Origin: Sphingomonas panacisoli
Lineage (GTDB): Bacteria > Pseudomonadota > Alphaproteobacteria > Sphingomonadales > Sphingomonadaceae
Assembly: GCF_007859635.1 (NCBI RefSeq)
Contig: NZ_CP042306.1
Coordinates: 930,001 to 994,000 of the forward strand
Length of the DNA: 64,000 bases
Reading direction: 5' to 3'
Below the pieces are notes generated by a model that did not search any database, had not been told where the DNA came from, and saw only the letters and a program-made list of their open reading frames with translations. Positions 17,357-25,317 of this stretch are shown piece by piece. The first letter of the stretch is position 1; every line of letters starts with the position of its first letter. The translations under genes and the position numbers were made by a program.

Positions 17357-18637
17357 ATGGATGCAAAGATGAAGAAGCGACACCGCGTCGTGATCGTCGG
17401 CGCGGGTTTTGGCGGTCTTTCGGTGGTCAAAGGACTGAAGGGAGCCCTTGTCGATGTTACCGTCATCGACCAGCGCAATCATCACCTCTTCCAGCCACTG
17501 CTCTATCAAGTCGCAACTGCGTCGCTAGCGCCGTCGGAAATAGCCTGGCCGATCCGATCGATGCTGCGCAACCGTCGCGACATCACAACGGTGCTCGCCA
17601 CGGTGATCGGCGTGGACATGGCGGGGCAGGCCGTACTGCTGGCCGACGGGGATCGGGTGCCCTACGACACATTGGTACTCGCGACCGGAGCGCGTCATGG
17701 CTATTTTGGCCATGACGAGTGGGAAGCGTTCGCGCCCGGCCTCAAAACGATTGAGGATGCGACGGCCATCCGCGGCCACATTCTCGCAGCGTTCGAGGAA
17801 GCCGAACGTGAGCAGGATCCGGCGAGGCAGCAGGCTTTGCTCACCTTCGCTATCGTGGGGGCGGGTCCCACGGGGGTCGAACTCGCGGGGACGATTGCCG
17901 ATCTGGCTCACGATACGCTACCGTGCGATTTCCGCGCGATTGATACCCGCCGGACCAGAGTTCTTTTGGTAGAGGCGGGTCCCACGGTTCTCAACGGGTA
18001 TCCGGCTAAGCTGTCGACATACGCTGAACACGCACTGGGTAAGCTGGGCGTAGAAATCAGCTTGGGCGCGCCCGTGACGCAGATCGAGGAAGGTGCCATC
18101 ACATTCGGCGAACACCGCGTCGAAGCGAGGACGATCATCTGGGCCGCGGGTGTACGTGCGTCATCGGCGGCGGAATGGCTGGGTGTCGCGGCCGACCGTA
18201 ACGGTCGGATGATCGTCGAGCCAGACCTCAGCGTTCCGGGGCATAGAGCAGTGTTCGCGCTCGGCGATACCGTCGCGATCAGCGCGCCCGATGGCTCGGC
18301 GGTGCCCGGGATTGCGCCGGCCGCAAAGCAGGAGGGCGCATACGTCGCAAAAGCAATCCGCCGGCGGTTAGCGGGCTATGCCGGTCAAACGCCATTTCGC
18401 TACCGCCACCAAGGTAGCCTCGCCCAGATCGGAAAGCGAAAGGCGATCGCCGATTTCGGCTGGATCAAATTGCGCGGTGCGCCAGCGTGGTGGCTTTGGG
18501 GGCTTGCTCACATCTATTTTCTCGTGAGCGTGCGCGCCCGTCTGGGCGTGGTGCTTAATTGGCTCTGGATTTACACACGCAACCAGCGTGCAGCTCGGCT
18601 TATCACGCGGCCCGCACGCGAAGCCGCACTGGACTGA
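17357..18637 (+). CDS. ndh: type II NADH dehydrogenase (NDH-2) family FAD oxidoreductase
   Basis: 426 residues. Two dinucleotide-binding motifs are present: VVIVGAGFGGLSVVKGL at the start (FAD) and IVGAGPTGVELAGTIADL in the middle (NADH). ATGARHGYFGHDEWEAFAPGLK and VFALGDTVAI are typical NDH-2 stretches. The C-terminus has the amphipathic/hydrophobic membrane-binding region (AWWLWGLAHIYFLVSVRARLG). It oxidizes NADH and reduces quinone without proton pumping. I chose the ATG at 17357 because the core begins ten residues later; a GTG at 17297 is possible. Monocistronic. Confidence 0.93.
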   Translation: MDAKMKKRHRVVIVGAGFGGLSVVKGLKGALVDVTVIDQRNHHLFQPLLYQVATASLAPSEIAWPIRSMLRNRRDITTVLATVIGVDMAGQAVLLADGDRVPYDTLVLATGARHGYFGHDEWEAFAPGLKTIEDATAIRGHILAAFEEAEREQDPARQQALLTFAIVGAGPTGVELAGTIADLAHDTLPCDFRAIDTRRTRVLLVEAGPTVLNGYPAKLSTYAEHALGKLGVEISLGAPVTQIEEGAITFGEHRVEARTIIWAAGVRASSAAEWLGVAADRNGRMIVEPDLSVPGHRAVFALGDTVAISAPDGSAVPGIAPAAKQEGAYVAKAIRRRLAGYAGQTPFRYRHQGSLAQIGKRKAIADFGWIKLRGAPAWWLWGLAHIYFLVSVRARLGVVLNWLWIYTRNQRAARLITRPAREAALD

Positions 18638-18692
18638 ACAGATGCTCTAGCGAACAGCGATACTGCGATCCTATTGGCCAGATGCCACGGGC

Positions 18693-18911
18693 CTATCGTG
18701 GCCGATCGATGGCGCCCGTGAGCGCCGCGCGCGCAGCTTGAATGCTCAGAAGGTTAATGTGAGGCCGTTCGGTGCCAAATTCGCGGCGTCGACCGGCAAC
18801 ATCGCGCCAAATGTGCCCGGCTACACGCCATAGCTCCTGCGGATTCGGCTCCCGGTTGTCCGCAATGCAGTCGATGATCTCGCGGGGGATGATTTCCGGC
18901 TGCTTAGACAT
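18693..18911 (-). CDS. small hypothetical protein
   Basis: 72 residues, soluble, mixed charge (PEIIPREIIDCIADNREPNP, then ELWRVAGHIWRDV). It starts three bases after the stop of the 74-residue gene upstream, so the pair is probably one transcript. The ribosome site is weak, which fits translational coupling. No domain is recognised. Confidence 0.55.
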   Translation of the reverse strand: MSKQPEIIPREIIDCIADNREPNPQELWRVAGHIWRDVAGRRREFGTERPHINLLSIQAARAALTGAIDRPR

Positions 18912-18914
18912 GGT

Positions 18915-19139
18915 TTATTGCCGACAAATTGGGTCAAGTTTTTTGAGCGCGTCGAGCACATTCTGCACCGGCACTGGTTGGGACAGCTCTGGAGGTTTCC
19001 GCAGTGTCGGTTGTGACCGGACCGTAAAAGCATCGGACGCCCAAGAGGCGAGGATCGCGCGTTTGACCTCCGGTTCAAGCTGGGGATGGCTGACGAGTTC
19101 TTCGGGATCGTGAAACGATCGAAAATAGTGGATCGACAT
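18915..19139 (-). CDS. small hypothetical protein (MSIHYFRSFHDPEEL type)
   Basis: 74 residues beginning MSIHYFRSFHDPEELVSHP and continuing PEVKRAILASWASDAF. A helical, hydrophilic protein with a Pro-rich middle (TLRKPPELSQPVPV) and a short C-terminal helix. Proteins with this start and the KRAILASWASDA stretch recur as conserved hypotheticals in sphingomonads and rhizobia; no role is known to me. GAGAGGAGCCGATGTCG precedes the ATG, giving a good ribosome site. It probably forms an operon with 18693-18911. Confidence 0.75.
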   Translation of the reverse strand: MSIHYFRSFHDPEELVSHPQLEPEVKRAILASWASDAFTVRSQPTLRKPPELSQPVPVQNVLDALKKLDPICRQ

Positions 19140-19215
19140 CGGCTCCTCTCAAGAGTCGATCGTGAGGTTACTCGGGAAGGGTGCTCGCCCCATCTGCCGA
19201 CGAGGCGAGCTGAAC

Positions 19216-19698
19216 CTAGGCAGCGGCGGTGGACGTGTCGGCGGGGGCTTCGAGGCGGTCATTCGCCGGCGCGCTGCGGGCACCGGCGATCTCAATGCGT
19301 CGAGGCTTCATCGCCTCAGGGATTTCCCGCTTCAACTGGATGCGAAGGAGTCCGCTATCGAAGCTCGCATCCTGCACGACCACGAAGTCTGCCAGTTGGA
19401 AGCGTCGTTCGAACGCCCGCGTGGCGATGCCGCGATGGAGAAAACGACTGCCATCGGCGTCCTCGCTGCGGCTTCCCTTGACAGTCAGCTGATTGTTCTG
19501 CGCGACGATTTCGATCTCATCGGGGCGGAAACCGGCGACTGCCAGCGTGATGCGATACTGATCCTCACCCTGCTGTTCGATATCGAACGGCGGATACGTC
19601 TCGGTGTCGGCGCGCGCGCTCGTTTCGAGCAGATCGAACAGGCGATCGAAACCCACCGTCGAACGGCGGTACGGCGTGAAGTCGAAATTAGTCCTCAT
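19216..19698 (-). CDS. Hsp20/alpha-crystallin small heat shock protein
   Basis: 160 residues. The N-terminus MRTNFDFTPYRRSTVGFDRLFDLLE and the alpha-crystallin core (YPPFDIEQQGEDQYRITLAV, AGFRPDEIEI, NQLTVKG, the RGIATRAFERRFQLAD segment, and the closing L-R-I motif in GLLRIQLKREIP) match the IbpA-like class of alphaproteobacteria. It holds unfolding proteins as an ATP-independent chaperone. The ATG at 19698 has GGAGGA eight bases upstream, and that site is masked in a ROSE-like RNA structure, so heat induction at translation is expected. A longer in-frame start at 19815 would destroy this leader and is rejected. Confidence 0.95.
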   Translation of the reverse strand: MRTNFDFTPYRRSTVGFDRLFDLLETSARADTETYPPFDIEQQGEDQYRITLAVAGFRPDEIEIVAQNNQLTVKGSRSEDADGSRFLHRGIATRAFERRFQLADFVVVQDASFDSGLLRIQLKREIPEAMKPRRIEIAGARSAPANDRLEAPADTSTAAA

Positions 19699-19792
19699 AT
19701 CCAAATCCTCCATTGAGCAATCTGAGCACAAGGAGCACCGGGAGAGAGCCGGTGCCCTCAAGTCGTCACCGGACCGAAATTCGCGTCCGGCG
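19699..19792 (-). promoter_or_regulatory. ROSE-like RNA thermometer in the hsp20 leader
   Basis: The leader folds into three stems on the minus strand: CCGGAC/GTCCGG (19785-19790 with 19769-19774), GCACCGG/CCGGTGC (19749-19755 with 19735-19741), and a 3' stem where TTGCTC (19715-19720) faces the ribosome site GGAGGA (19706-19711) with a small loop. The U-Y-G-C-U against GGAGGA pairing next to the AUG is the hallmark of ROSE elements of alphaproteobacterial small heat shock genes. Confidence 0.72.
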
Positions 19793-19798
19793 GCGGCT

Positions 19799-19826
19799 AA
19801 ATAATTTGATCCCAAAGCGGTTCAAG
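19799..19826 (-). promoter_or_regulatory. possible heat-shock promoter of hsp20
   Basis: CTTGAA (plus-strand ttcaag, 19821-19826) followed 15 bases later by an A/T-rich ATTATTTA. This is a fair match to an RpoH -35 element but a poor -10. It would place the RNA start just upstream of the ROSE-like stems. Confidence 0.35.
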
Positions 19827-19991
19827 AGGGGATTTCGAAAAAAATTTTGGAGGGCTTTTGCCGCGAAAAGCCCTGTCGTGAGCAACGCGGTGCGATCCGT
19901 TACGAAGGCGTAGTCGAACAAAACGGCCGCTGAACGGTGCAAAGTTGACATCCTCCGGCACCCGAACGATCGTCGATGGCGTTTGGCAGAT

Positions 19992-20712
19992 ATGAAGCCA
20001 GTGATCGGTACGGCAGGATGGAGTATCACACGGGAGCAGGCTGCGGCCTTTCCTGACGAGGGGACGGCGCTCGAACGCTACGCGAAGGTGTTTCGCGGCG
20101 TGGAGGTGAATTCTTCATTTCACCGGCCCCACCGACCCTCCACCTGGGCCAGATGGGCATCTAGCGTCCCGGCCGAGTTTCGCTTCGCCGTGAAGATGCC
20201 TAAAACGATCACGCATCAGAACAAGCTGGTCGATGTTGATGTGTTGATCGAACGGTTTGCGGACGAAGTCGCGGCGCTCGGCTCCAAACTGTCGGTCGTT
20301 CTTGTTCAGCTGCCACCCAAGCTCGTGTTCGAGCCGCGCGTCACAGCCGAATTTTTCGAAAATGTAAGGCAATCGATTGATGCGCAGCCCGTCTGCGAAC
20401 CCCGCCACACGTCCTGGTTTGGCGGGGAAGCCGACGATTTGCTCTCGCGCTGCAAAATAGGCCGCGTGGCAGCGGATCCGGCGCTCGGCGAACCGCGCAG
20501 CTGCTCCAGGGGGGTGGTCGGGAATAGCCTATTGGCGATTGCACGGATCGCCGGTGACGTACCGATCCTGCTATAGCGATCAGCGCCTCGAGCAATATGC
20601 GAACGATATTCGTGCAGTTACGCAGCAAGGCAGCGACACATGGTGTATGTTCGACAACACCGCCTCGTCGGCTGCACTCAGCAACGCACTTTCGCTGTTG
20701 GCGAAACTCTAA
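19992..20712 (+). pseudogene. DUF72 family gene, frameshifted
   Basis: DUF72 (YecE-like) proteins are about 240 residues. Frame one, from ATG 19992, gives the N-terminal two thirds (VIGTAGWSI, EVNSSFHRPHRPSTWARWA, FRFAVKMPKTITH, VLVQLPPKL) and then runs out of family into a stop at 20574. The missing third continues in the next frame: GGWSGIAYWRLHGSP, YSDQRLEQYANDI, DTWCMFDNTASSAALSNAL, ending at TAA 20710. The frame changes by one base somewhere between about 20495 and 20512, near an AGCTGC and a G6 run. Either a sequencing error in the homopolymer or a real inactivating mutation. Confidence 0.85.
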
Positions 20713-20761
20713 CTGTCGGCTGTCTGGAAAAGCGGCGACAAGCCGGATTCCGACAGACTAG

Positions 20762-20792
20762 GTGCCGCCAACGTTCTCGGCGTTGGCGGCAC
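20762..20792. terminator. strong bidirectional hairpin terminator
   Basis: A perfect 12-bp stem, GTGCCGCCAACG at 20762-20773 and CGTTGGCGGCAC at 20781-20792, with a 7-base loop. It sits between the convergent DUF72 and hemerythrin genes, where a shared terminator is expected, though neither side has a clear T run. Confidence 0.72.
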
Positions 20793-20824
20793 ATGTAGAG
20801 ACGACATGCCGTGTCTGAAGAATA

Positions 20825-21337
20825 TTAGGCTGTCGCGTCCGTGAAGGTCTTGAGCGCCGGCTTCGGCAGACCGTTGGCCTTATAGTCCGCCATTAGCTCG
20901 GCTTTGCGCGCCGCCAGCTGCTCGCCGAGCGCGTCCATGTCCAAGCCGGCCTTGCGCGCCTGAGCAAAGATGCCTTCCATCCGGGCTTCCTCCTCCTTGA
21001 CATGGTGCTCGATCTCTTCGGAAAGCACCTTGACCTTGGCATCGTAATAGTCGTCGTCAGGATTGCCCGCCTCGATCTCGGCAATCAAAACCTTGGCGCC
21101 GTCGTGCTCGACATACGCCTCCTTGAGATCGTCCTCTTCGACGCTGCCCTCGCAGGCGGGATAAAAGATTTCCTCTTCGATCTGTGCGTGTACGGTCAAT
21201 TCAAGGCAGATTTGGCGCGCGATTTTCTCCTTCGCACCGTTACCTTTCGCGCCCTCGAATTTCTCGAATAGTGCTTCGACACTGCGGTGATCGGCCTTGA
21301 GAAGCGCGATCGCGTCTTGCTTGGTGGTTTCGGCCAT
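20825..21337 (-). CDS. hemerythrin HHE-domain protein
   Basis: 170 residues, all helical. Iron-ligand residues are in place: LLKADHRSVEALFEKFE, ELTVHAQIEEEIFYPAC, AYVEHDGAKVLIAEIE and EIEHHVKEEEARMEGIF. It resembles the DUF/HHE proteins of sphingomonads that bind a diiron centre and are linked with oxygen, NO or stress sensing. Two tandem ATG codons occur; I chose the second (21337) because AGGAG then lies six bases away. An exact EcfG promoter 30 bases upstream places it in the general stress response. Confidence 0.92.
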   Translation of the reverse strand: MAETTKQDAIALLKADHRSVEALFEKFEGAKGNGAKEKIARQICLELTVHAQIEEEIFYPACEGSVEEDDLKEAYVEHDGAKVLIAEIEAGNPDDDYYDAKVKVLSEEIEHHVKEEEARMEGIFAQARKAGLDMDALGEQLAARKAELMADYKANGLPKPALKTFTDATA

Positions 21338-21366
21338 CATTTGCTCCTGTGGTCAGCTTGCTTTGC

Positions 21367-21392
21367 AACGGGAATCGATCCGCGTTCGTTCC
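21367..21392 (-). promoter_or_regulatory. EcfG-type general stress promoter of the hemerythrin gene
   Basis: On the minus strand GGAAC, 17 bases, CGTT. The -10 element ends about 30 bases before the hemerythrin start. The rest of the 310-base gap to 21648 holds nothing recognised. Confidence 0.72.
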
Positions 21393-21647
21393 CCCCGTCG
21401 TCTTGTTGCGAGTCGTTAGCGACGACATTCGATCACGTAGGTCGGCCGCAATCGCCATTGTCCCGATCGTTAAAATGTCGATGAACCGGTCGCTCAAGCC
21501 GCAGCAAGCGGCTTATCTAATAACCGAATGGTCCTCGGCGGCTCGCTGAGCATGGTCGAGAATCTCGTCCAGGCGTTTCATCCCGGCGCGAATAGGCTGG
21601 CCCCATTTCTGTGCTTACGGCGTTAGTGACCTACGAGGAGACATGCT

Positions 21648-21956
21648 GTGAACGATCATTCAGAAGGACCGAGCCAATCCGAGCGCGACTATCCGGGAAC
21701 GACCCAGACCAATCCTGCTGGTGCGTCGAGCGCGACCGGCTCGCAGCCATCCAGCAATGAATATGAGCCGAATGACTCTCGCAATGTCACCGGCACGGCT
21801 GATACGCCGGACGGTCGCTGGAGCGGCGACGAGGAAACGGGGCAAGGAAGCGGCGAATATGAACCGCGCGATTCCCGCAACGTCACCGGAGCTGCCACGA
21901 CCGAGGACGGTCGCTGGACCAATGATGGAAAGAAGCTCGCGCCGGGCGATAACTGA
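21648..21956 (+). CDS. small hydrophilic protein with an internal repeat
   Basis: 102 residues from a GTG with AGGAG nine bases before it. It is very polar and probably disordered. A unit of about 31 residues occurs twice: EYEPNDSRNVTGTADTPDGRW and, later, EYEPRDSRNVTGAATTEDGRW, each followed by a short acidic or charged tail. The near-identity at protein and DNA level points to a recent internal duplication. No known domain. The composition (Gly, Ser, Asp, Thr, Asn) resembles desiccation- or stress-related hydrophilins, but that is inference only. Confidence 0.7.
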   Translation: MNDHSEGPSQSERDYPGTTQTNPAGASSATGSQPSSNEYEPNDSRNVTGTADTPDGRWSGDEETGQGSGEYEPRDSRNVTGAATTEDGRWTNDGKKLAPGDN

Positions 21957-22159
21957 CCAATCGGCATGGGATGTTAGGCGACGAAGGTTGCGGTCGTCGG
22001 CTGTCCGGACCGCGCAGGAAGGTTTATTCCATCCTACGCCCGTCTGTTCTCGGCGGATGTTTATCGAAAATCGTGACAACTCAGATCAGTATTCCTCGCA
22101 CCGCCGGACCTTCGACGGCCACGCGACGTTCGACGGCGTGATCTGAAAAGGACTTCACG

Positions 22160-22960
22160 ATGACCACCGTCGCCTCTGCTTCGTCAATCGAGGCGCCCTC
22201 AACGTTGCTCGCGCTTACCGAACTGCCGCGCGCGCTCGCCGATTTTAGCGCGCTCGCTTGGACAGCGCCGATATTGGCGACCTCGCCGCGCGGTGATGGA
22301 CATGCCATATTGGTCATACCGGGCTTCACGGCAGGGGACGGCTCAACGACACTGCTTCGTCACTTTCTGGGACAGCTTGGGTACGATGCGCGCGGCTGGA
22401 AACTCGGGCAAAACCTGGGCCCGAGAGCAACGGGACGCGCGGGGGAGAAATTGTTGTCGCGACTAAAGGCGATCGCCGCCGAAGCCAAGGGGCCGGTCAG
22501 CCTGGTCGGGTGGAGCCTGGGCGGCGTGATGGCGCGGCAACTCGCACGACAGGCACCCGAGATTGTTCGTCAGGTCATCACGCTCGGGTCCCCCTTTACC
22601 GGCAATCCCCGCGCTTCGTCAGTCTGGCGCCTGTATCAGGCACTATCCGGCCAGCGATTGAGCGACCGGGCGACGGCCCGGCAGTTGCGCGAAAGCAGGC
22701 TTGCTCCGCCGGTCCCCTCGACAGCGATCTACACGCGCGACGATGGTGTGGTGGCCTGGCAGAATTGTGTAGAGCCGGTCGGCGCAGCGACGGACAATAT
22801 CGAAGTCCGCGGCAGCCATTGCGGCCTGGGCGCCAACCCGGCCGTCCTCTACGCGGTGGCCGACCGGCTCGCCCAACCGGCCGACGATTGGAAGCCGTTC
22901 GAGCGAGGTGGGCTGCGCAGCTGGGTTTATCCGTCGACCGCGTGCGACGTCGTCCATTGA
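22160..22960 (+). CDS. alpha/beta hydrolase (lipase-like)
   Basis: 266 residues without a signal peptide. The fold marks are visible: HAILVIPGFTAGDGST as the oxyanion strand-turn, the nucleophile elbow VGWSLGGVMARQLARQ with Ser at its centre, YTRDDGVVAWQNC with the acid residue, and a late His in RGSHCGLGANPAVL. The overall pattern resembles triacylglycerol-lipase/PGAP1-type hydrolases, which cleave ester bonds. AAGGA lies seven bases before the ATG. It stands alone between short unknown genes, and the substrate is unknown. Confidence 0.88.
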   Translation: MTTVASASSIEAPSTLLALTELPRALADFSALAWTAPILATSPRGDGHAILVIPGFTAGDGSTTLLRHFLGQLGYDARGWKLGQNLGPRATGRAGEKLLSRLKAIAAEAKGPVSLVGWSLGGVMARQLARQAPEIVRQVITLGSPFTGNPRASSVWRLYQALSGQRLSDRATARQLRESRLAPPVPSTAIYTRDDGVVAWQNCVEPVGAATDNIEVRGSHCGLGANPAVLYAVADRLAQPADDWKPFERGGLRSWVYPSTACDVVH

Positions 22961-23200
22961 GATCGTCGCCGCGCTGCCGCAATTGTTTGGTTGGACGTAA
23001 GACGGCGTCGGGCGCTTGAACGCGGTGCAGGCTGATCTGGCTCGCGGGTAGTGAGAGCCAGCCGTTGGAGATTTCGCGATTGGCTGTTGTCACACCTGGC
23101 GCGAATCTGGGGATCTGCCTGAAGGGTGAGGCGTCTACGCTATCGCAGTCGCATCATTACAGTGTCACGACATCTGGGACAGCATGCTCCTGCCCGAGGA

Positions 23201-23545
23201 CTAGTTACCCCTGTCGAGCCGTTTGCGCCGCTTCTTGCGCATGTAGTCTCGTCCCGCAGACTGGTGAGCGCCGTACGGCGAGCGCGGCAACGATAGACGA
23301 TTGAGCCTGGCAACCGTTCGAACATATGCGTCGTTACGACCGATCACTTCGGCAATGCGCGTCGCGCCCCAATCGGGGTAGGTGCGGGCAAGCGCCAGTA
23401 CACGGCGGCTCAGTTCGTCAGTTGGTACCAATTGAGGCGTTAGTCCGATCGTTTCCTCGGCCAGCGCGGTGTCGTCGTCGATCTCGGCAATCGTCCGGTG
23501 ACTGAGGAAGGGCCACGAGAGCAGAGACGACCCTTTCAGTTCCAC
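23201..23545 (-). CDS. putative small helix-turn-helix protein
   Basis: 114 residues from a GTG that overlaps the previous gene by ten bases. Residues 45-80 (SRRVLALARTYPDWGATRIA, then EVIGRNDAYVRTVARLNR) have the spacing of a Trp-repressor or homeodomain-like helix-turn-helix. The C-terminal tail is strongly basic (RKKRRKRLD), which could also contact nucleic acid. It is the last of three coupled genes of unknown function (24131-23201). The start codon lacks a clear ribosome site, consistent with coupling. Confidence 0.6.
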   Translation of the reverse strand: MELKGSSLLSWPFLSHRTIAEIDDDTALAEETIGLTPQLVPTDELSRRVLALARTYPDWGATRIAEVIGRNDAYVRTVARLNRLSLPRSPYGAHQSAGRDYMRKKRRKRLDRGN

Positions 23546-23832
23546 GCTATCCGCGACAGCATCGCATCGTCGTCAAGGGAGTTCCCGTCGGCCCGCGTTA
23601 TCACACGCGCGCTGAATGTATCTGTGAACGGAGAGTTCAGACCGACGATGATCCGCAACTCCGTTCCGATCGTCGCAATGAACGTATCGCCGACATGCTC
23701 GTAACGGCCGATAGCGGTGCCCGCCGAGAAGGTCTCGCCTCGCTTGAAACTGATGATTTTCTCTCCCAGATCGCCCGGCAATTCGAGCAGCCAGGACGAC
23801 TGTTGCAGGCTTTCCAGGGCGCTGTCGGTCAT
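23536..23832 (-). CDS. hypothetical protein, middle gene of an unknown operon
   Basis: 98 residues, soluble. A beta-rich pattern (SSWLLELPGDLGEKIISFKR, TAIGRYEHVGDTFIATIGTE, LRIIVGLNSPFTDTFSARVI) with regular alternation of hydrophobic residues suggests a small barrel. It starts at an ATG overlapping the previous stop by ATGA and ends inside the next gene, so expression of the three is tightly coupled. No family recognised. Confidence 0.68.
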   Translation of the reverse strand: MTDSALESLQQSSWLLELPGDLGEKIISFKRGETFSAGTAIGRYEHVGDTFIATIGTELRIIVGLNSPFTDTFSARVITRADGNSLDDDAMLSRIAWN

Positions 23833-24131
23833 GTTGGCCGCGCGATAGGGCGAAACATCCAGCCCGAGTGCAGAATACCCCGTTCGCTCTCGATGACCGC
23901 CGGAATGTCGCTATCGAGCATGACGGGTTGGAGCGGCCACTGACGATTGATGATCAGCCGGTCGTCATCCCGCAGATCGAGTGTCGCTTCATCCCCAGTG
24001 ATAGCCAAGGCTCCCACGGTACCCTCGAAATTACATTGCCGGCCTCGAATATCGATGAACCAAGCTTCTTCGAGACATTGCTCATCGACGCAAAGCAGCC
24101 ACTCTCCCTGTAACCGATCTTCGAGCGTCAT
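23829..24131 (-). CDS. hypothetical protein, first gene of an unknown operon
   Basis: 100 residues starting MTLEDRLQGEWLLCVDEQCL. Alternating strands (EAWFIDIRGRQCNFEGTVGA, TLDLRDDDRLIINRQWPLQP) and a GGHxGW-like ending (GILHSGWMFRPI) suggest a compact beta fold. A further 25 codons upstream are open, but they are Arg/Pro-rich and lack a ribosome site, so the ATG at 24131 is preferred. Coupled by ATGA to the next gene. No family recognised. Confidence 0.65.
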   Translation of the reverse strand: MTLEDRLQGEWLLCVDEQCLEEAWFIDIRGRQCNFEGTVGALAITGDEATLDLRDDDRLIINRQWPLQPVMLDSDIPAVIESERGILHSGWMFRPIARPT

Positions 24132-24189
24132 CGCCGCGCGTCCCGGCAGCGGTCGGGGTGCGGGGCGGCTTTGCCGGCGAAGGGCAGAA

Positions 24190-24408
24190 TCAGCGGCGCT
24201 TGCCACGCAATGTGCCGGCTAACAGCAAGCCGGCTACACCAACGAGCATACCACTCGCCCAAGGCCTTGCCTTCGCAAAATTCTGAATCTTTTCGGTAAT
24301 CGGCGCATCGCCTGAAAAATGCTCGCGCAAGGCATCGGCGAGGCCAGTCTTCCCGTTTGAGGTATCGGCTGCGGCGGCCGTTGTATCGGTATTGGCTGCT
24401 TCACTCAT
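24190..24408 (-). CDS. small membrane protein, DUF883/ElaB-like C-terminus
   Basis: 72 residues: a polar, Thr/Ala/Asp-rich N-terminal part, a helix (GLADALREHFSGDAPITEKI), and a single C-terminal membrane segment ARPWASGMLVGVAGLLLAGT ending LRGKRR. The Pro-Trp at the membrane entry and the basic end resemble DUF883/YqjD-type stress proteins that tether to the inner membrane, but the protein is shorter. GGGAGA lies seven bases before the ATG at 24408; a longer frame upstream has no such site. Confidence 0.75.
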   Translation of the reverse strand: MSEAANTDTTAAAADTSNGKTGLADALREHFSGDAPITEKIQNFAKARPWASGMLVGVAGLLLAGTLRGKRR

Positions 24409-24780
24409 GATGGTCTCCCAGGGCCAGCGTGATGTCACGCTCTCGAATTTCCACAACCCGCACCTAGTCGGCGAGTTTCACAACCTCGGCGTTTTCTTCG
24501 CCCGGCTGCGGCTGCGCCGAATGTGATGTCGGGGGCATCACGTTTCAGTCGATCGCAAGCCGCAATGGCCACTTAAAGTCCCCATCGGTCTCCGCTGCGC
24601 CGTGTCGCTGCGCGCGTGAAGACGCGAGTCCTGTTCTCGCCACCGCGCCAAAACTCGTTGCCGCATCGTCGCCTAGTTAGAAACACTGGCCAAGCTGACG
24701 CCTGATTTCAGCGCGCTTAAAATCCAGTTGCTTGTCGGGGAACGCCCATGCGGTCCACGTTCCCAAATGCGAAGATCGCT
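24409..24780. other. gene-free stretch
   Basis: 370 bases without a convincing gene. It contains one short stem, GTGATG at 24523-24528 with CATCAC at 24536-24541, that could end the leftward transcript from 25317. Confidence 0.4.
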
Positions 24781-25317
24781 CTAGATTCTCAAACCTATGC
24801 TAACGCCAACCAATATAGCAATCGCAACGAACACGGCGACGAAAAACAGGTCTGATCGAGCCGCACCCACCGCGTGATTGTGGTCATCGACCGAATTTCG
24901 CCGGTCAAACGCCTTGCAGAGATAGGATAGCAAAGGAGAGCTTTTCCGGTAAGCATCGACCACAACTGCTGGCGACCAACCAGGCGGTTCGGCATGCCGA
25001 CGGTGTTTGTTGAGCAGGAACGACAGGTCACCCAAATGCGGCGTTAGGTGTTTGATCTCCCGAACCAAATGCGTCGTGTTCTCGACAGCTTGGGATTCGT
25101 CCTGGGACCGTTGGAGCAAGGCGGCTTTCACTCGATCTTCGACTGCTTCCACGCGGTCACAGGTGTGCATGAGCACGATCATCATCCGCGAGAGCGGATC
25201 CTCGGCGGTTAGTCCGAGGATCTGTTCCATGGCGAGCAGCGCCGCCGTCGAATGAGACGACGGCGGCTTGCCGTATACAGCGGTGTAGAGCGTGGCGAGA
25301 GAGGATGCCGGCGCCAT
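24781..25317 (-). CDS. membrane-anchored helical protein of the mob-like locus
   Basis: 178 residues. The bulk is predicted helix (TLYTAVYGKPPSSHSTAALL, EQILGL, then a long coiled-coil-prone stretch VEAVEDRVKAALLQRSQDES). One C-terminal membrane segment follows: FFVAVFVAIAILVGVSIGLRI. The ATG at 25317 overlaps the ParA-like gene's stop (ATGA), so the two proteins are likely made together. The position suggests a membrane partner of the ATPase in DNA transfer or partition. No family recognised. Confidence 0.75.
   Translation of the reverse strand: MAPASSLATLYTAVYGKPPSSHSTAALLAMEQILGLTAEDPLSRMMIVLMHTCDRVEAVEDRVKAALLQRSQDESQAVENTTHLVREIKHLTPHLGDLSFLLNKHRRHAEPPGWSPAVVVDAYRKSSPLLSYLCKAFDRRNSVDDHNHAVGAARSDLFFVAVFVAIAILVGVSIGLRI

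Noticed and set aside
22961..23200. Possible remnant of a mobile element between the hydrolase and the unknown operon
   Set aside because: No inverted ends, transposase motif or target duplication could be seen.
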